Source: Spirobacillus cienkowskii (GTDB lineage: Bacteria > Bdellovibrionota_B > Oligoflexia > Silvanigrellales > Silvanigrellaceae). From it: DNA of 64,000 nucleotides. The stretch lies in the NCBI RefSeq assembly GCF_037081835.1, contig NZ_CP146516.1:2371501-2435500 (forward strand), read 5' to 3'. Position 1 is the stretch's first letter; the number at the start of each line of letters is the position of its first letter. The translations under genes were made by a program, and so were the position numbers. Of the stretch, positions 1 through 9,424 are shown one piece after another. The notes under the pieces were generated by a model. The model was not told where the DNA came from, searched no databases, and saw only the letters and a list, made by a program, of their open reading frames with translations.

Positions 1-612
1 GCAATGGCTATTGGATTATGCGATAAAAGTGATAAAGAAATTAAAAATGTATTTGAACTCAATTTACAAAAAAAAGAAATTAAAGATTTGAGTCCAATTT
101 CTGGTTTTTATTATTTAATTAGTTTAAATTTACAAGAAAATAATATAACAGAAATTCCTCCCCATATTTTTGATAATCTATCTCTATTACTTGATTTAGA
201 TATCAATCAAAATCAAATTGAGAAAATTCCCGAAAATATTTTTTACAATTCTTTAGCATTAAGAATTTTAGAAATTGATTTAAGTAAAACAAATATTGTG
301 TCTAATAAATTATTTTCTAAACAAAAAATTTTAAGTAGTCTTTCATTATCCTATAATAATGATCAAAAAATTCCAGAAAACATATTTAATTTAAATAATT
401 TTCTTGCCTACATAGATATATATGTTAATAATTACAATCAAATTTCTGAATATATGTTTGATAATTTAAGCGAAATTAATCATATTTATCTTAGAGATAA
501 AGAAACGTCTGACTATAAAGTTCCTGAAAGAATTTTAAACCGTTTAACTCAATTTAAAAAACTACAAGGAACTCATCAGTTTTTTTCAAAACCAAAGCCC
601 AAAGAGGATTAA
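1..612 (+). CDS. Leucine-rich-repeat protein, C-terminal part
   Basis: The reading frame is open from the first base of the window, so this is probably the C-terminal portion of a longer protein; the ATG at position 4 is only the first in-frame methionine. The visible 202 residues hold about five to six LRR units of the L-x-L-x-x-N-x-I type (for example LNLQENNITEIPPHIF and LDINQNQIEKIPENIF), each about 23-24 residues and ending in an I-P-x-x-I-F turn. LRRs usually serve protein-protein contact; no partner or catalytic domain is visible. No signal peptide can be judged because the N terminus lies outside. A decayed copy of its C-terminal tail lies near 2.8 kb, so the gene belongs to a local paralogue family. 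Confidence 0.75.
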   Translation, partial: AMAIGLCDKSDKEIKNVFELNLQKKEIKDLSPISGFYYLISLNLQENNITEIPPHIFDNLSLLLDLDINQNQIEKIPENIFYNSLALRILEIDLSKTNIVSNKLFSKQKILSSLSLSYNNDQKIPENIFNLNNFLAYIDIYVNNYNQISEYMFDNLSEINHIYLRDKETSDYKVPERILNRLTQFKKLQGTHQFFSKPKPKED

Positions 613-861
613 AATTTTTCTATTTTAAATAGCTTATCTTTACTCGATAACTTAAGAATAAAATATTTATCACTTAATTAATAAAAATTTTATCCCTCTT
701 GACTTTTAATGAATAACATTATAATTGAATGTAGCATCCTAGTTTTCTACTCCTGGAGAAGTGTCTTGAATTAATTCTTTCCTAATAAAAATCTTCTTAC
801 TATTTAAACAAAAAATCATGTTATTTAAAATTTTATATTAATAAAAAAAGGTTTACATTTA

Positions 862-2502
862 ATGGTATTAACCGAGAAAAAAAATAATCACATAAAGCAT
901 CAAGGAATTATAATTTCTGACTTAAGTTTTAGCTGGCCTGATGGGACACAAGTATTTCATAAACTTAACACGCAATTTGGTAACAATAAAATTGCTCTTA
1001 TTGGACAAAATGGAGCTGGAAAATCTACATTATTACGTTTAATTGTAGGAGAAATAAAGTTAAGCTCAGGCTCAATTCAAAGGTCTGGTAAAATTGGTTA
1101 CTTACCGCAAAATTTATTAAATTTTCACTCAACATCTATAATGCAATTATTTGGAGTAGAAAAAGAAATTGCAGCACTAAAAGACATTTCGCAAGGTAAT
1201 TGCAGCCAGGAATTATTTAATATTCTAGATAATAAATGGGATATTGAAGATCGTATTTTTGCTTTTCTTGCTAAAAGAAATCTTTCTCATATTAATCTTT
1301 CTCGCACAATCAAAAGTTTAAGCGGAGGAGAAGCGTTACGCATCTATGTCGCTGCTTTAGAATTTAAAGGTGCCGAATTCTTAGTTCTCGACGAACCGAC
1401 AAATAATCTTGACACCAACGCATTACAAGATGTTATTGAAATGCTTTTAGCTTGGAAAAAGGGAGCATTAATCGTAAGTCACGATCCTGTATTATTAAAT
1501 ATTGTCGATCAATGCGCAGAATTATTTTTAGGAAAAATTCGGATTTATGGAGGTAATTTTGCCTTATATCAAGAACAACGCCAACTAGAAAATAGCGCTG
1601 CAAATAGAACCTACCAAGATGCAGAAAAAGAACTGCAAATTAGAAAACAGCAAGAAACACGTGCTCACGAAATTTCTGCTCGTCGCAGCAGTAATGCCAA
1701 AAAAAATCAAAGCTCATTAGGACTCCCAAAAGTTGCCATTAATTTTTTTAAAAACAATTCAGAAAAATCTGCTGGAAAAAGCAATGAACTACACCAACAA
1801 AAAGTAGACGAAGCTCAAGATCGTTTGCACGAAGCAAAACAAAATTTAAGAAACGAAGAAAGAATTGTTATTGATCTACCAGACACCCTAGTTCACGATC
1901 ATAAAAAAATACTCAATATAAAATCAGTTACTTTTTCTTACTCGGCAGAAAGTAAACTCTTTCATCAAAAAGAAATTAATTTTTCTGTATTTGGACCAGA
2001 AAGAATTGCAATACAAGGCACAAATGGTTCTGGTAAATCCACATTGCTTGCATTAATAGCTGGCGAAATTCAACCACAAAGCGGTATTATAGAACGCGGC
2101 ACAGAACATATTGGCTATGTCGATCAGCGATTAATGGGAGTGAATCCTAATTTAAGCGTATACGACAATGTTGCAACAAAAGCGCCAAATCTAAGCGAAT
2201 CAGAAATTAGAATTAAACTTGGTCGATTTCTTTTTCGCAATCAACGTGCTTTTTTACCTGTACATGCCCTGAGCGGCGGCGAGAAATTTCGCGCCCTTCT
2301 TGCAACAATTTTAAATACACAGCCCGCACCGCAGCTTTTGTTACTCGACGAACCTACAAATAATCTCGATTTAACAAGCATAAAACAATTAGAAGATGCC
2401 ATTTGTGCTTTTCGCGGATCGTTAATTGTTGTTAGTCATAATTCTGCATTTTTAGAAAATATTGGCATCACACGTTACATAAAAATTGACGAATTTAAAT
2501 AA
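862..2502 (+). CDS. ABC-F family ATPase, duplicated nucleotide-binding domains
   Basis: The 546 residues hold two ABC ATPase domains and no membrane segments, the ABC-F layout. Domain 1 has Walker A GQNGAGKST (about residues 48-56), signature LSGGE (about 152) and Walker B LVLDEPTNNLD (about 174). Domain 2 has GTNGSGKST (about 386), LSGGEKF (about 470) and LLLDEPTNNLD (about 494). A charged linker between them (about 245-330) matches the P-site tRNA interaction region of the family. ABC-F proteins act on ribosomes, rescuing stalled or drug-bound complexes; which subfamily this is cannot be settled by eye. It stands alone, with AT-rich spacers on both sides. The ATG at 862 was chosen because it opens directly into the domain 1 strand region. 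Confidence 0.9.
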   Translation: MVLTEKKNNHIKHQGIIISDLSFSWPDGTQVFHKLNTQFGNNKIALIGQNGAGKSTLLRLIVGEIKLSSGSIQRSGKIGYLPQNLLNFHSTSIMQLFGVEKEIAALKDISQGNCSQELFNILDNKWDIEDRIFAFLAKRNLSHINLSRTIKSLSGGEALRIYVAALEFKGAEFLVLDEPTNNLDTNALQDVIEMLLAWKKGALIVSHDPVLLNIVDQCAELFLGKIRIYGGNFALYQEQRQLENSAANRTYQDAEKELQIRKQQETRAHEISARRSSNAKKNQSSLGLPKVAINFFKNNSEKSAGKSNELHQQKVDEAQDRLHEAKQNLRNEERIVIDLPDTLVHDHKKILNIKSVTFSYSAESKLFHQKEINFSVFGPERIAIQGTNGSGKSTLLALIAGEIQPQSGIIERGTEHIGYVDQRLMGVNPNLSVYDNVATKAPNLSESEIRIKLGRFLFRNQRAFLPVHALSGGEKFRALLATILNTQPAPQLLLLDEPTNNLDLTSIKQLEDAICAFRGSLIVVSHNSAFLENIGITRYIKIDEFK

Positions 2503-2779
2503 AAAATATGCGTAAAAACCATTTTGATTTCTATATTCTGCACGATTTCATTTGAGAACTCCAAATGCCCGTGTTTTTTTATGTCCATATTGGGTTTCAT
2601 CTTGATAACAAAAAGAAAATTTTTTACTAGAATTTTTATTTTTATCTTCTTTAACAATTTTATAAAAGTTTTATTTCCATTATTGCATTATTTTAATTTA
2701 ATTTAATTTAATTTAATTTTTTATATACACTGGTCTTGGTTTTTCTTTTTTGAGTTCTATTTTTTAGATGTTTTATTAA
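2503..2779. other. Intergenic, AT-rich, with pentanucleotide repeat
   Basis: I see no gene here. A perfect tandem run of about five and a half TTTAA units lies at 2692-2719. It is a simple-sequence tract that could change length by slippage, but nothing obvious is controlled by it. Confidence 0.6.
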
Positions 2780-2845
2780 TTTAAACAATTGTAAGGTACT
2801 TATCAATTTTTTATAAAACCAAAACACAATGAAGATGAGGAATAA
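2780..2845 (+). pseudogene. Decayed C-terminal tail of an LRR paralogue
   Basis: Read from 2780 the DNA gives FKQL*GTYQFFIKPKHNEDEE and then a stop. This aligns with the end of the LRR gene at the left edge of the window (FKKLQGTHQFFSKPKPKED). One internal TAA interrupts it (2792-2794), and nothing clearly alignable remains upstream. It is best read as the remnant of a second LRR gene copy after deletion. Confidence 0.6.
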
Positions 2846-2908
2846 TAAAGATTATTGTTTATTTAAAATTTAAAATAATGACACCATCAATTATCGAAAA
2901 TTTTACAA

Positions 2909-3382
2909 CTAAATAGTTAATCTCGGAATTTTTTCAATCCTATAAGAAAAATCAGAACAATCTATTAAAATTTTTCGCCCTTCTTCTCCACCACCTTCTG
3001 AATAAATTACATTTAAATTATGTTTTTTTGCTTCTTTAATTGCAGTTGCAAAATTGTGAGTTCCAACTAGATGAGAAGTGTCTACGATTCCAGGACTTGT
3101 CATATTTCCTCCTCCAGCAATAACAACAGAAACTCCCCCAATATCATTGGGTTTAATTTTCATTAAAACAATCAGAGAATGAATTGCCTGATCAACAAAT
3201 CTTCCATCAATTTCAAAATTAGGTGTTGGATTTTCAGGCAAAAGGCAATGAGCAAGACCACATATTCCTTTGCCTTTCCAAATAAATCCAATACCGACAC
3301 ATGATCCCAAAATTGCTTTTAAAAGCTCACCGTTTTTAGCAATTTTCACTTGACCAATTTGAACATTCAAAATCTTTTGCAT
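2909..3382 (-). CDS. cheD: Chemoreceptor glutamine deamidase CheD
   Basis: CheD deamidates specific glutamines in methyl-accepting chemoreceptors and, in some bacteria, interacts with CheC. The 157 residues carry the family marks: the catalytic cysteine in LGSCVG (about residue 28), the histidine in GLAHCLLP (about 45) and the glycine-rich IAGGGNM segment with a following TSPG threonine. Length is normal. The ATG at 3382 begins one base after the cheR stop, so cheD is the last gene of an mcp-cheR-cheD operon on the minus strand. Both upstream genes are broken by insertion sequences, so cheD may now be cut off from its promoter. Confidence 0.9.
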   Translation of the reverse strand: MQKILNVQIGQVKIAKNGELLKAILGSCVGIGFIWKGKGICGLAHCLLPENPTPNFEIDGRFVDQAIHSLIVLMKIKPNDIGGVSVVIAGGGNMTSPGIVDTSHLVGTHNFATAIKEAKKHNLNVIYSEGGGEEGRKILIDCSDFSYRIEKIPRLTI

Positions 3383-4280
3383 GTTAACTTTCTTTTATAT
3401 GTTTTTTATAAATAAGAGGTTCTACAGACGCAAAATTGGTATTTATGTGCGCCAGAGTTTCTGATTCACCAATTATCATAATACCATCTTCAGCTATTTT
3501 AGGCTCAAGTAAAAAAATAACTTTTTCCTGATCAGTTGCTTTAAAATAAATGAGAACATTTCGAATTAAAATGAGGTCAAATTTTTCATTCATAGCAGCT
3601 GGATGAAATAGGTTATGTGGCATAAATTTTAAACGATTTTTAATTTCAGAAATAACCTCATAACTACCGGTTTCTGATTTTTGTATATATTTTTGAAAAA
3701 GATTTGGTCGTAATTTTTTTATTGACTCAACAGAACGATCCGAGTACTGCCCTTTTTGACACAAGTTAAGCATCTCATTAGAAATATCTGTTCCAATTAT
3801 TTCATAATGAAAAGAAGGGAATTTTTCTTTAAATTCTTGACAAAAAATACCCAAAGTATGAGCCTCTTCTCCCGACGATGCCGCAGCAGACCATGCTTTA
3901 AAAACACTATGAGAGTGAGTTTTTACCCAACAAGGTAACAATTTTTTTTCTATATACTCCCACACCCGAGGAGTTCTATAAAAATAAGTTTCATTTGTTG
4001 TAACAAGATTAATAAACTTAATTTGCTCAGTTTTATCTTCTTTAACGAGAATTAAATAATCTTCATAACTTGTGGCCGATTGCATTAAAGAGCGCCACCC
4101 CGATTGCAATTAAGGGGACCATAGCAATTGCATGTTAACGGAACCACCTTAATTGCACGTTAAGGGGACCATGCAAATTGCACTAAGCGGTACCACTCCG
4201 ATTGCAAATTAAGGGGACCATTTTTTTATAGCCAGCGATTCGTCTTTTTTGCAAAGCTCTTAGGCAAGGAGGTGAGCCTA

Positions 4281-5810
4281 ATGAGAAGAAAAGGACGGGT
4301 TAGTATGGAAAAGTTGGGGCAAATCCTGCAAATGCGGGAAAAAAGGCGTTCCATTAGGACAATTGCACGATGTCTTCATATGTCGAGAAAGACAGTCAAG
4401 AAATATCTTCAAGAAAATTTGCATAAAGAATGTCTAAACAAAAACACTCAATATCAAACTCATTCTCCAAATGACAAACTTAATCCAGACGATATACCTA
4501 ACTGGGCTCAAGAAATTGATATTGAACTCGTATTAAAAGAATTGGGTAAGGGAATTAGCTATAAGGTTCTTTATGAAGAACTCAAACCCACCATTAGTTA
4601 TTTTAGCTTTTGGAGATTTTTTAGAAAACTATACGGCTTAAAAAGGCAAAACATTTCAATAAGAATAATCCATAAACCAGGAGAAAAAACTTATGTTGAT
4701 TTTTGTGATGGTATCCAGATTTTTGATGAACTAACTGGTGAGGTTATTAAAACTCATTTATTTGTCGCAACACTGCCTTTTAGTCAATACACTTTTGCAG
4801 AGTTTACATTAGATCAAAAGCTAGAAACTTTTATTGAATTGCATGATAAAACTTGGGAGTTTTTTGGAGGGGTAACAGATTACACTGTGCCTGATAATTT
4901 AAAAAGTGCTGTAAGCAAAGCACATCGCTATGACCCTGATTGCAATAAATCATTTTGTGAATATGCAAACCATGTAGGTTTTGCAGTTTTACCAGCAAGG
5001 CCATATAAACCAAGAGATAAAGCTTCTGTTGAAGGCAATATTCATCATATTCAAAAATCTTTTTTTCAGCGTGTCAGAAATAAAAAGTATCAAACTTTAT
5101 TTGAACTCAATCAGGATTTTAAAATATTTTTGAAAGAATTCAACAACTCTATTATGAAAGACTATGGTGTATCAAGGAAAGAAAGATTTAGTACAGAAGA
5201 ACCTTATTTAAAGGCTGTTCCTGCGGAAAAATTTCAATTGTTTAATTGGAAAATAGCAAAGGTTCATCCTGATTGCCATATTCAAGTGGAAAAAAATTTT
5301 TACTCAGTTCCATTTCACTTTGCTGGCAAAGAAGTTAGAGTTAGATATTCAAAGAATTATTTAGAAGTTTTTTCTTCAAATGGAGAGCTTTTATCTTCAC
5401 ATAAAAAAATAAAAGGAATAGGAAAGTCATCAACCGATCCTGGTCATTGGCCTCAAGAAAAACAACGTTACCTCAGCTTTGATATCAATAAAGCAAAATT
5501 GGAGGCTAAAAAAATAGGAGAAAACACGTATAAGTTGATTGATTTTTTATTTTCACAAAGTCACCCTTTGCGCTTTTTACGTCCTGTACAAGGGATGTTA
5601 AGACTAGTGTATTCAAATAAATTTAACAAAGAAGATATGGAATATGCAGCAAAAATGGCGTTTTCTCATAAAATTTACCGTCTCTCATATATAACTGATT
5701 GTTGTATTTTTCATGTAAATGGAGGGGCAAAGCCAAGAGCAACGCAAGCGCCAATCCGTACACTAAACACAATCCATCTTCATCAAAGCAAAGAAAAGAT
5801 ATTCAATTAA
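4281..5810 (+). CDS. istA: IS21-family transposase IstA
   Basis: IstA is the DDE transposase of IS21 elements. An N-terminal helix-turn-helix (RRSIRTIARCLHMSRKTVKKYL, about residues 20-45) is followed by a catalytic core with acidic residues in YVDFCDG, in VPDNLKSAV and in the DKASVEGNIHHIQ stretch (E). A C-terminal Mu-type beta-barrel segment starts near ...CHIQVEKNFYSVPFHF. The start at 4281 was chosen because a strong AAGGAGGTGA Shine-Dalgarno lies 5 bases upstream; the in-frame GTG at 4272 overlaps that site. About 509 residues is normal. istB follows after 15 bases. Confidence 0.93.
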   Translation: MRRKGRVSMEKLGQILQMREKRRSIRTIARCLHMSRKTVKKYLQENLHKECLNKNTQYQTHSPNDKLNPDDIPNWAQEIDIELVLKELGKGISYKVLYEELKPTISYFSFWRFFRKLYGLKRQNISIRIIHKPGEKTYVDFCDGIQIFDELTGEVIKTHLFVATLPFSQYTFAEFTLDQKLETFIELHDKTWEFFGGVTDYTVPDNLKSAVSKAHRYDPDCNKSFCEYANHVGFAVLPARPYKPRDKASVEGNIHHIQKSFFQRVRNKKYQTLFELNQDFKIFLKEFNNSIMKDYGVSRKERFSTEEPYLKAVPAEKFQLFNWKIAKVHPDCHIQVEKNFYSVPFHFAGKEVRVRYSKNYLEVFSSNGELLSSHKKIKGIGKSSTDPGHWPQEKQRYLSFDINKAKLEAKKIGENTYKLIDFLFSQSHPLRFLRPVQGMLRLVYSNKFNKEDMEYAAKMAFSHKIYRLSYITDCCIFHVNGGAKPRATQAPIRTLNTIHLHQSKEKIFN

Positions 5811-5825
5811 TTAGAAAGAAATAAT

Positions 5826-6566
5826 ATGTTCCAACAAGCCAAAAACTTAGCACAAAAATTACGTTTACCTGGATTTTTAGAAAATATGGAAAGAAGATGC
5901 GCGGAGTTTGAATCAGGAAATCTAAGTCCATCTGAATTTTTATCGCTGTTATTGTCAGACGAGGCAAATTCTAGGAAAAATAAATTAAACAAGCGCCTAG
6001 AATCCATAGCACGATTTCGCCATCGTATTGATTTAGAAGACTGGGATGCGTCTTTTGACAGAGGTATCTCAAAAGCAAAAATGAAAGAAATATTTCAACT
6101 TTCTTTTTTACATAATCGAGAAAATTTAATTATTCTTGGAAAAACAGGCGAAGGGAAAACTCATTTAGCAATAGGGATAGGGCGCCGTGCATGCCAAGAA
6201 AGTTCAGGAGTTCTATTTTCTTCAGTCAACTTTTTTCTTGAAGAAGCCATTGCAACAAAAGCTTCTGGAAAATATCTTGCTTGGGTAAAAACAATAACGA
6301 AGAAAGAAATTTTAATATTTGATGATTTTGCTTTACGGCAATATAACCATGAAGAAGCGGGTATCATACTTGATATTCTTGAAGAACGTCAAAGAAAAAG
6401 CATTACAATTGTAACTTCACAGGTTCATCCTGATGGTTGGATTAAATTGTTTGAAGACCCTGTCATTGCAGAAGCAATTGTTGATAGATTACGAAATCCT
6501 AGTCAAATAATTACACTAAAAGGAGGTTCTTATAGAGAAAAGCTTAAAATAACAAAAAAAGACTAG
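5826..6566 (+). CDS. istB: IS21-family ATPase helper IstB
   Basis: IstB is the AAA+ ATPase that assembles on target DNA and activates IstA. The 246 residues show Walker A GKTGEGKT (about residue 104), Walker B ILIFDDFAL (about 161) and the family motif TSQVHPDGW (about 199). It is intact and of normal length, so the element is probably still able to move. Confidence 0.93.
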   Translation: MFQQAKNLAQKLRLPGFLENMERRCAEFESGNLSPSEFLSLLLSDEANSRKNKLNKRLESIARFRHRIDLEDWDASFDRGISKAKMKEIFQLSFLHNRENLIILGKTGEGKTHLAIGIGRRACQESSGVLFSSVNFFLEEAIATKASGKYLAWVKTITKKEILIFDDFALRQYNHEEAGIILDILEERQRKSITIVTSQVHPDGWIKLFEDPVIAEAIVDRLRNPSQIITLKGGSYREKLKITKKD

Positions 6567-7497
6567 AAACTTGTTACGAAATCAATTTTCTTGTACCCAT
6601 TTTTTTATAGACGATTCACCTTCGTCGCTGGCTCATAAAGTGGCTCCCTTAACATGCAATCAGGGTGGTTCCCTTCTTTGCAATCGAGCAACTTGTTAAT
6701 TTAAGTGCTATTAACCTTTTTCTTAATCGACTTTCAACCATTGAATTTCGATTATGACCAATTGTAATTCCCGTTAATTCATAAATGAGTTTAATAAAAT
6801 CATTAAAGCATTTTTCACTAAGAATGATTTCCATAAAACAGTCCTTAATTAGCAAATTTTTGAACTGCCAATTTTAACTGGTCTGCTCCACTAGCAAGCT
6901 CTGTTGTCGCTTGCGCAATAGCTTCAGATGCTATTGCTGATTTTTCGGTCGCGTCAGCCACCTGTTGAATAGCTTGAGCCACATCTTTTGCCGCTGTCTG
7001 CTGTTCTTGAGCGGCCACCGAAATTTCGGTAATTGATTGTGTGGTTTTGGCAACACCTTCAACAATTTTTTTAAATGAGTTGGCAGCTTCTTTTGAAATT
7101 TCGCTTCCTTGAGAAGCTCTTTTCACTGATTCATGAATTAATTTAGAAATTTCTTTTGTTGCCTTAGAAGAATTTTCTGCCAGTTTGCGCACCTCATCAG
7201 CCACAACAGAAAATCCTAACCCATGATCACCAGCCCTTGCAGCCTCAATCGCAGCGTTAAAGGCAAGAAGATTGGTTTGACTCGCAATTTCACTTATTAC
7301 TTTAACAATTTCAGAAATTTCTTCTGAGGACTTGTTAATAAGTTCCATAGCCTCAATCGATTTTGCAATAGCCTGAGAACCTTGATCAGCTTCTGATTGA
7401 GTTTTTTTAGCTATTGAACAAAATAAGGCCGTATTCTTGATCCTTTGGGAGCGAGTTAAGGCCGTCTAAACTGTTGCCAGTGAAGTGGGCGGAGAAT

Positions 7498-7524
7498 TAA
7501 AAAAACACGTTAGTGCTTTTTTAA
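7498..7524. repeat. Left-end hairpin of the IS605-type element
   Basis: TAAAAAAACAC, loop GTTA, then GTGCTTTTTTA forms a near-perfect stem. It lies just downstream of the tnpA stop and near the element's left edge. It could be a TnpA recognition hairpin, a terminator for tnpA, or both. Confidence 0.5.
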
Positions 7525-7529
7525 AACTA

Positions 7530-8006
7530 TTAGTCCGCTCGCAATCGAACTTTTCTTTCCCGAATAGATTGAGCAACACCTTTTTCGGATGATGGTTTTC
7601 TTTGATCATCAATATATTTTTTAATAACTTCAAGGGGTGCGCCACCGCAAGTGACAGAACAATAACTAGGACTCCAAAAATGATCCCCCCATAATTTTTT
7701 CTCAACATGTTCCCAAAATTCTTTTCTAATAAAATAAGAAGATTTTCCTTTTAATTTGCTAACAACAATAGCAACAGAATGTTTTGGAGGAATGCTGACA
7801 AGAATATGTACATGATCATCTTCGCCATTAAATTCTATCAGTTCGCAATCAAGTTGCTCACAGGTTTCTTTAAAAATAATTTCAGTGCGTTCAAGAATTT
7901 CTTTTGTAAAAACATGACGCCTATATTTTGTAACAAATACTAAATGATAGTAATGTTTATATATTTGGCTTCTTCCTGTTCTCCATTGGTAATTTTTATG
8001 ATCCAT
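7530..8006 (-). CDS. tnpA: IS200/IS605 HUH transposase TnpA
   Basis: TnpA is the Y1 HUH single-strand transposase. The HUH motif is DDHVHILV, and the nucleophile tyrosine lies in the PLEVIKKYIDDQ helix. I chose the ATG at 8006 (MDHKNYQWRTGR, 158 residues), because the longer frame to 8060 would overlap the tnpB start and adds atypical residues. It is divergent from tnpB with 47 bases between starts. It is intact by eye. Confidence 0.88.
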   Translation of the reverse strand: MDHKNYQWRTGRSQIYKHYYHLVFVTKYRRHVFTKEILERTEIIFKETCEQLDCELIEFNGEDDHVHILVSIPPKHSVAIVVSKLKGKSSYFIRKEFWEHVEKKLWGDHFWSPSYCSVTCGGAPLEVIKKYIDDQRKPSSEKGVAQSIRERKVRLRAD

Positions 8007-8053
8007 ATTGACTCCAAAATAAACGAAAGCTAGATTAACATGAAGGAGAAACC

Positions 8054-9418
8054 ATGGCAAATTGTGGTGTAAAATTTAGAGCATACCCAACTGTTGAGCA
8101 AGCTCATACACTTTCTCAATGGATAGGTTGCGCTCGAGTGATTTACAATTGCAAAGTGTCAGAGGATAATCAAAATTATATTATTTTTAAAAATACTGCT
8201 GAAAAAATATCTGTCAATCAAGCTTACTCTCATTTTAAAACAGAAGAAAAAGAGTGGCTAAATCAATGTCCTTCACAAATTTTACGCAATGCGTCTGCAA
8301 CTTGGTACACTGCAAAACAGCGTTTTTTTAAAGGGTTAGCAAACAATCCTCGTAAAAAGAAAAAAGGAATCAAAGACACTGTTTTATTAACCAATGAGTT
8401 ATTTAAATTTAAAGACGAAATAAGTAATGATGGAGTTGTTTTAAAAAATTTAATTATTGGCACAAAGAAAAATAACTTAGGAGTGTTAAAATTTAAAGCG
8501 CATAAGGAGTTTGGCAATCCGCAACAAATCGTAATTGGAAAGAAAAATAATACATGGTTTGTTTCTTTTTGTTACGAAGTCAAAAATTATGTAAAATCTG
8601 AGCAAGAATTATTAGATGAATATTCTTGTTTAGACGAAACATCACTTAATGATTTAACCATAGGGATTGATTGTGGTATTGCAATTCCATTTCAAACTAG
8701 TCGCCAAATTAGTTATGATTTTGATGAAAAATTAAAAAGTAAAATCAAACTCAAACAAAGAAAGCTAAAAAAATATCAAAAAAGGCTTTCTCGGCAAAAA
8801 AAGGGATCTACAAGTCGAAATAAAACCAAAATAAAAATTGCAAAAATTCATGCTAAAATAAGCAATATTAGGCATGATTTTTGTCATAAAGTTTCTCACT
8901 CTATTGTAAATTCAGAAGCAAAAATATTTGCAGTAGAAGATTTAAAACTCAAAAACATGACCAAAACTCCTCAACCTAAGCAAAATGCAAACGGGAAATA
9001 TTTACCAAATATGCGCAAAGCCAAAGCTGGGTTAAATAGGGAATTGCTCTCAAAAGGATTGGCAAAAACAATAGAATTTTTAGAATATAAAGCTAAAAAG
9101 TATAATAAACTTGTTGTTAAAGTTTCACCTCATTATTCGAGTCAAGAATGTGCCCATTGCGGCCACACTCACGCCGATAACAGAAAAACACAAGATAATT
9201 TCTTATGTTTATTTTGCGGAAATCATGACAATGCTGATGTCAATGCAGCAAAAATAATAGCAAAAAGAGGTGTCCAATTTCTTTTGTCAAAGCCAAAAGC
9301 TAAGACAAGAACTAGGCTAGGGACTAGCCGAAGTAAAGCTGGACGAGGAATATGTAAGACGATATTAGAGCAATCTAATCCGCTGATTCCTATGACTTCA
9401 GAAGTTCACTCCCTATAG
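8054..9418 (+). CDS. tnpB: TnpB, RNA-guided nuclease of the IS605-type element
   Basis: TnpB proteins are RuvC-like RNA-guided DNA nucleases that help keep IS605 elements in place. The 454 residues show the three canonical RuvC acidic positions: GIDCGIA (about 206), FAVEDLKLKNM (about 294) and NHDNADVNAAK (about 396). A CxxC...CxxC zinc finger (CAHCGH...CLFCGN) lies before the last. The C-terminal KTRTRLGTSRSKAG tail is basic. The start has a strong AAGGAG 7 bases upstream. Its guide RNA would be expected to overlap the gene's 3' end and the element's right end; I did not delimit it. Confidence 0.9.
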   Translation: MANCGVKFRAYPTVEQAHTLSQWIGCARVIYNCKVSEDNQNYIIFKNTAEKISVNQAYSHFKTEEKEWLNQCPSQILRNASATWYTAKQRFFKGLANNPRKKKKGIKDTVLLTNELFKFKDEISNDGVVLKNLIIGTKKNNLGVLKFKAHKEFGNPQQIVIGKKNNTWFVSFCYEVKNYVKSEQELLDEYSCLDETSLNDLTIGIDCGIAIPFQTSRQISYDFDEKLKSKIKLKQRKLKKYQKRLSRQKKGSTSRNKTKIKIAKIHAKISNIRHDFCHKVSHSIVNSEAKIFAVEDLKLKNMTKTPQPKQNANGKYLPNMRKAKAGLNRELLSKGLAKTIEFLEYKAKKYNKLVVKVSPHYSSQECAHCGHTHADNRKTQDNFLCLFCGNHDNADVNAAKIIAKRGVQFLLSKPKAKTRTRLGTSRSKAGRGICKTILEQSNPLIPMTSEVHSL

Positions 9419-9424
9419 GGGTGA
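9406..9424. repeat. Right-end hairpin of the IS605-type element
   Basis: TCACTCC, loop CTATA, GGGGTGA forms a 7-bp stem with one G-T pair. It overlaps the tnpB stop and lies about 10 bases inside the predicted right boundary, where IS605 elements carry a TnpA-binding hairpin. Confidence 0.55.

Larger units (their letters stand above)
4073..6690 (+). mobile_element. IS21-family insertion sequence (2,618 bp) inside cheR
   Basis: The ends are imperfect inverted repeats that begin TG and end CA: TGGCCGATTGCATTAAAGAG at the left and, reversed, TGCTCGATTGCAAAGAAGGG at the right. A 5-bp direct repeat ACTTG flanks the element. Between 4094 and 4222 the motif 'attgca..ttaaggggacca' recurs several times, and a matching copy sits inside the right end (6644-6690). 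Such multiple terminal repeats are typical IS21 transposase-binding sites. The element carries istA and istB in the usual order and looks complete. Confidence 0.92.
3384..6834 (-). pseudogene. cheR: CheR chemotaxis methyltransferase, split by an IS21 element
   Basis: CheR transfers methyl groups from S-adenosylmethionine to receptor glutamates. The N-terminal 48 residues (start ATG 6834, MEIILSEKCF...) lie at 6691-6834 and the methyltransferase domain lies at 3384-4072. The latter shows WSAAASSGEEAHTLG (SAM-binding loop) and FDLILIRNVLIYF. Removing the intervening element and one copy of its 5-bp target duplication (ACTTG, at 4068-4072 and 6691-6695) restores ...ALKLTS-YEDYLIL... in frame, giving about 275 residues, the normal CheR length. 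The start is supported by AAGGA overlapping the upstream mcp stop 10 bases away. The domain fragment could start at an ATG inside the element (4109) but would lack the N-terminal helical receptor-binding part, so normal function is unlikely. Confidence 0.92.
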
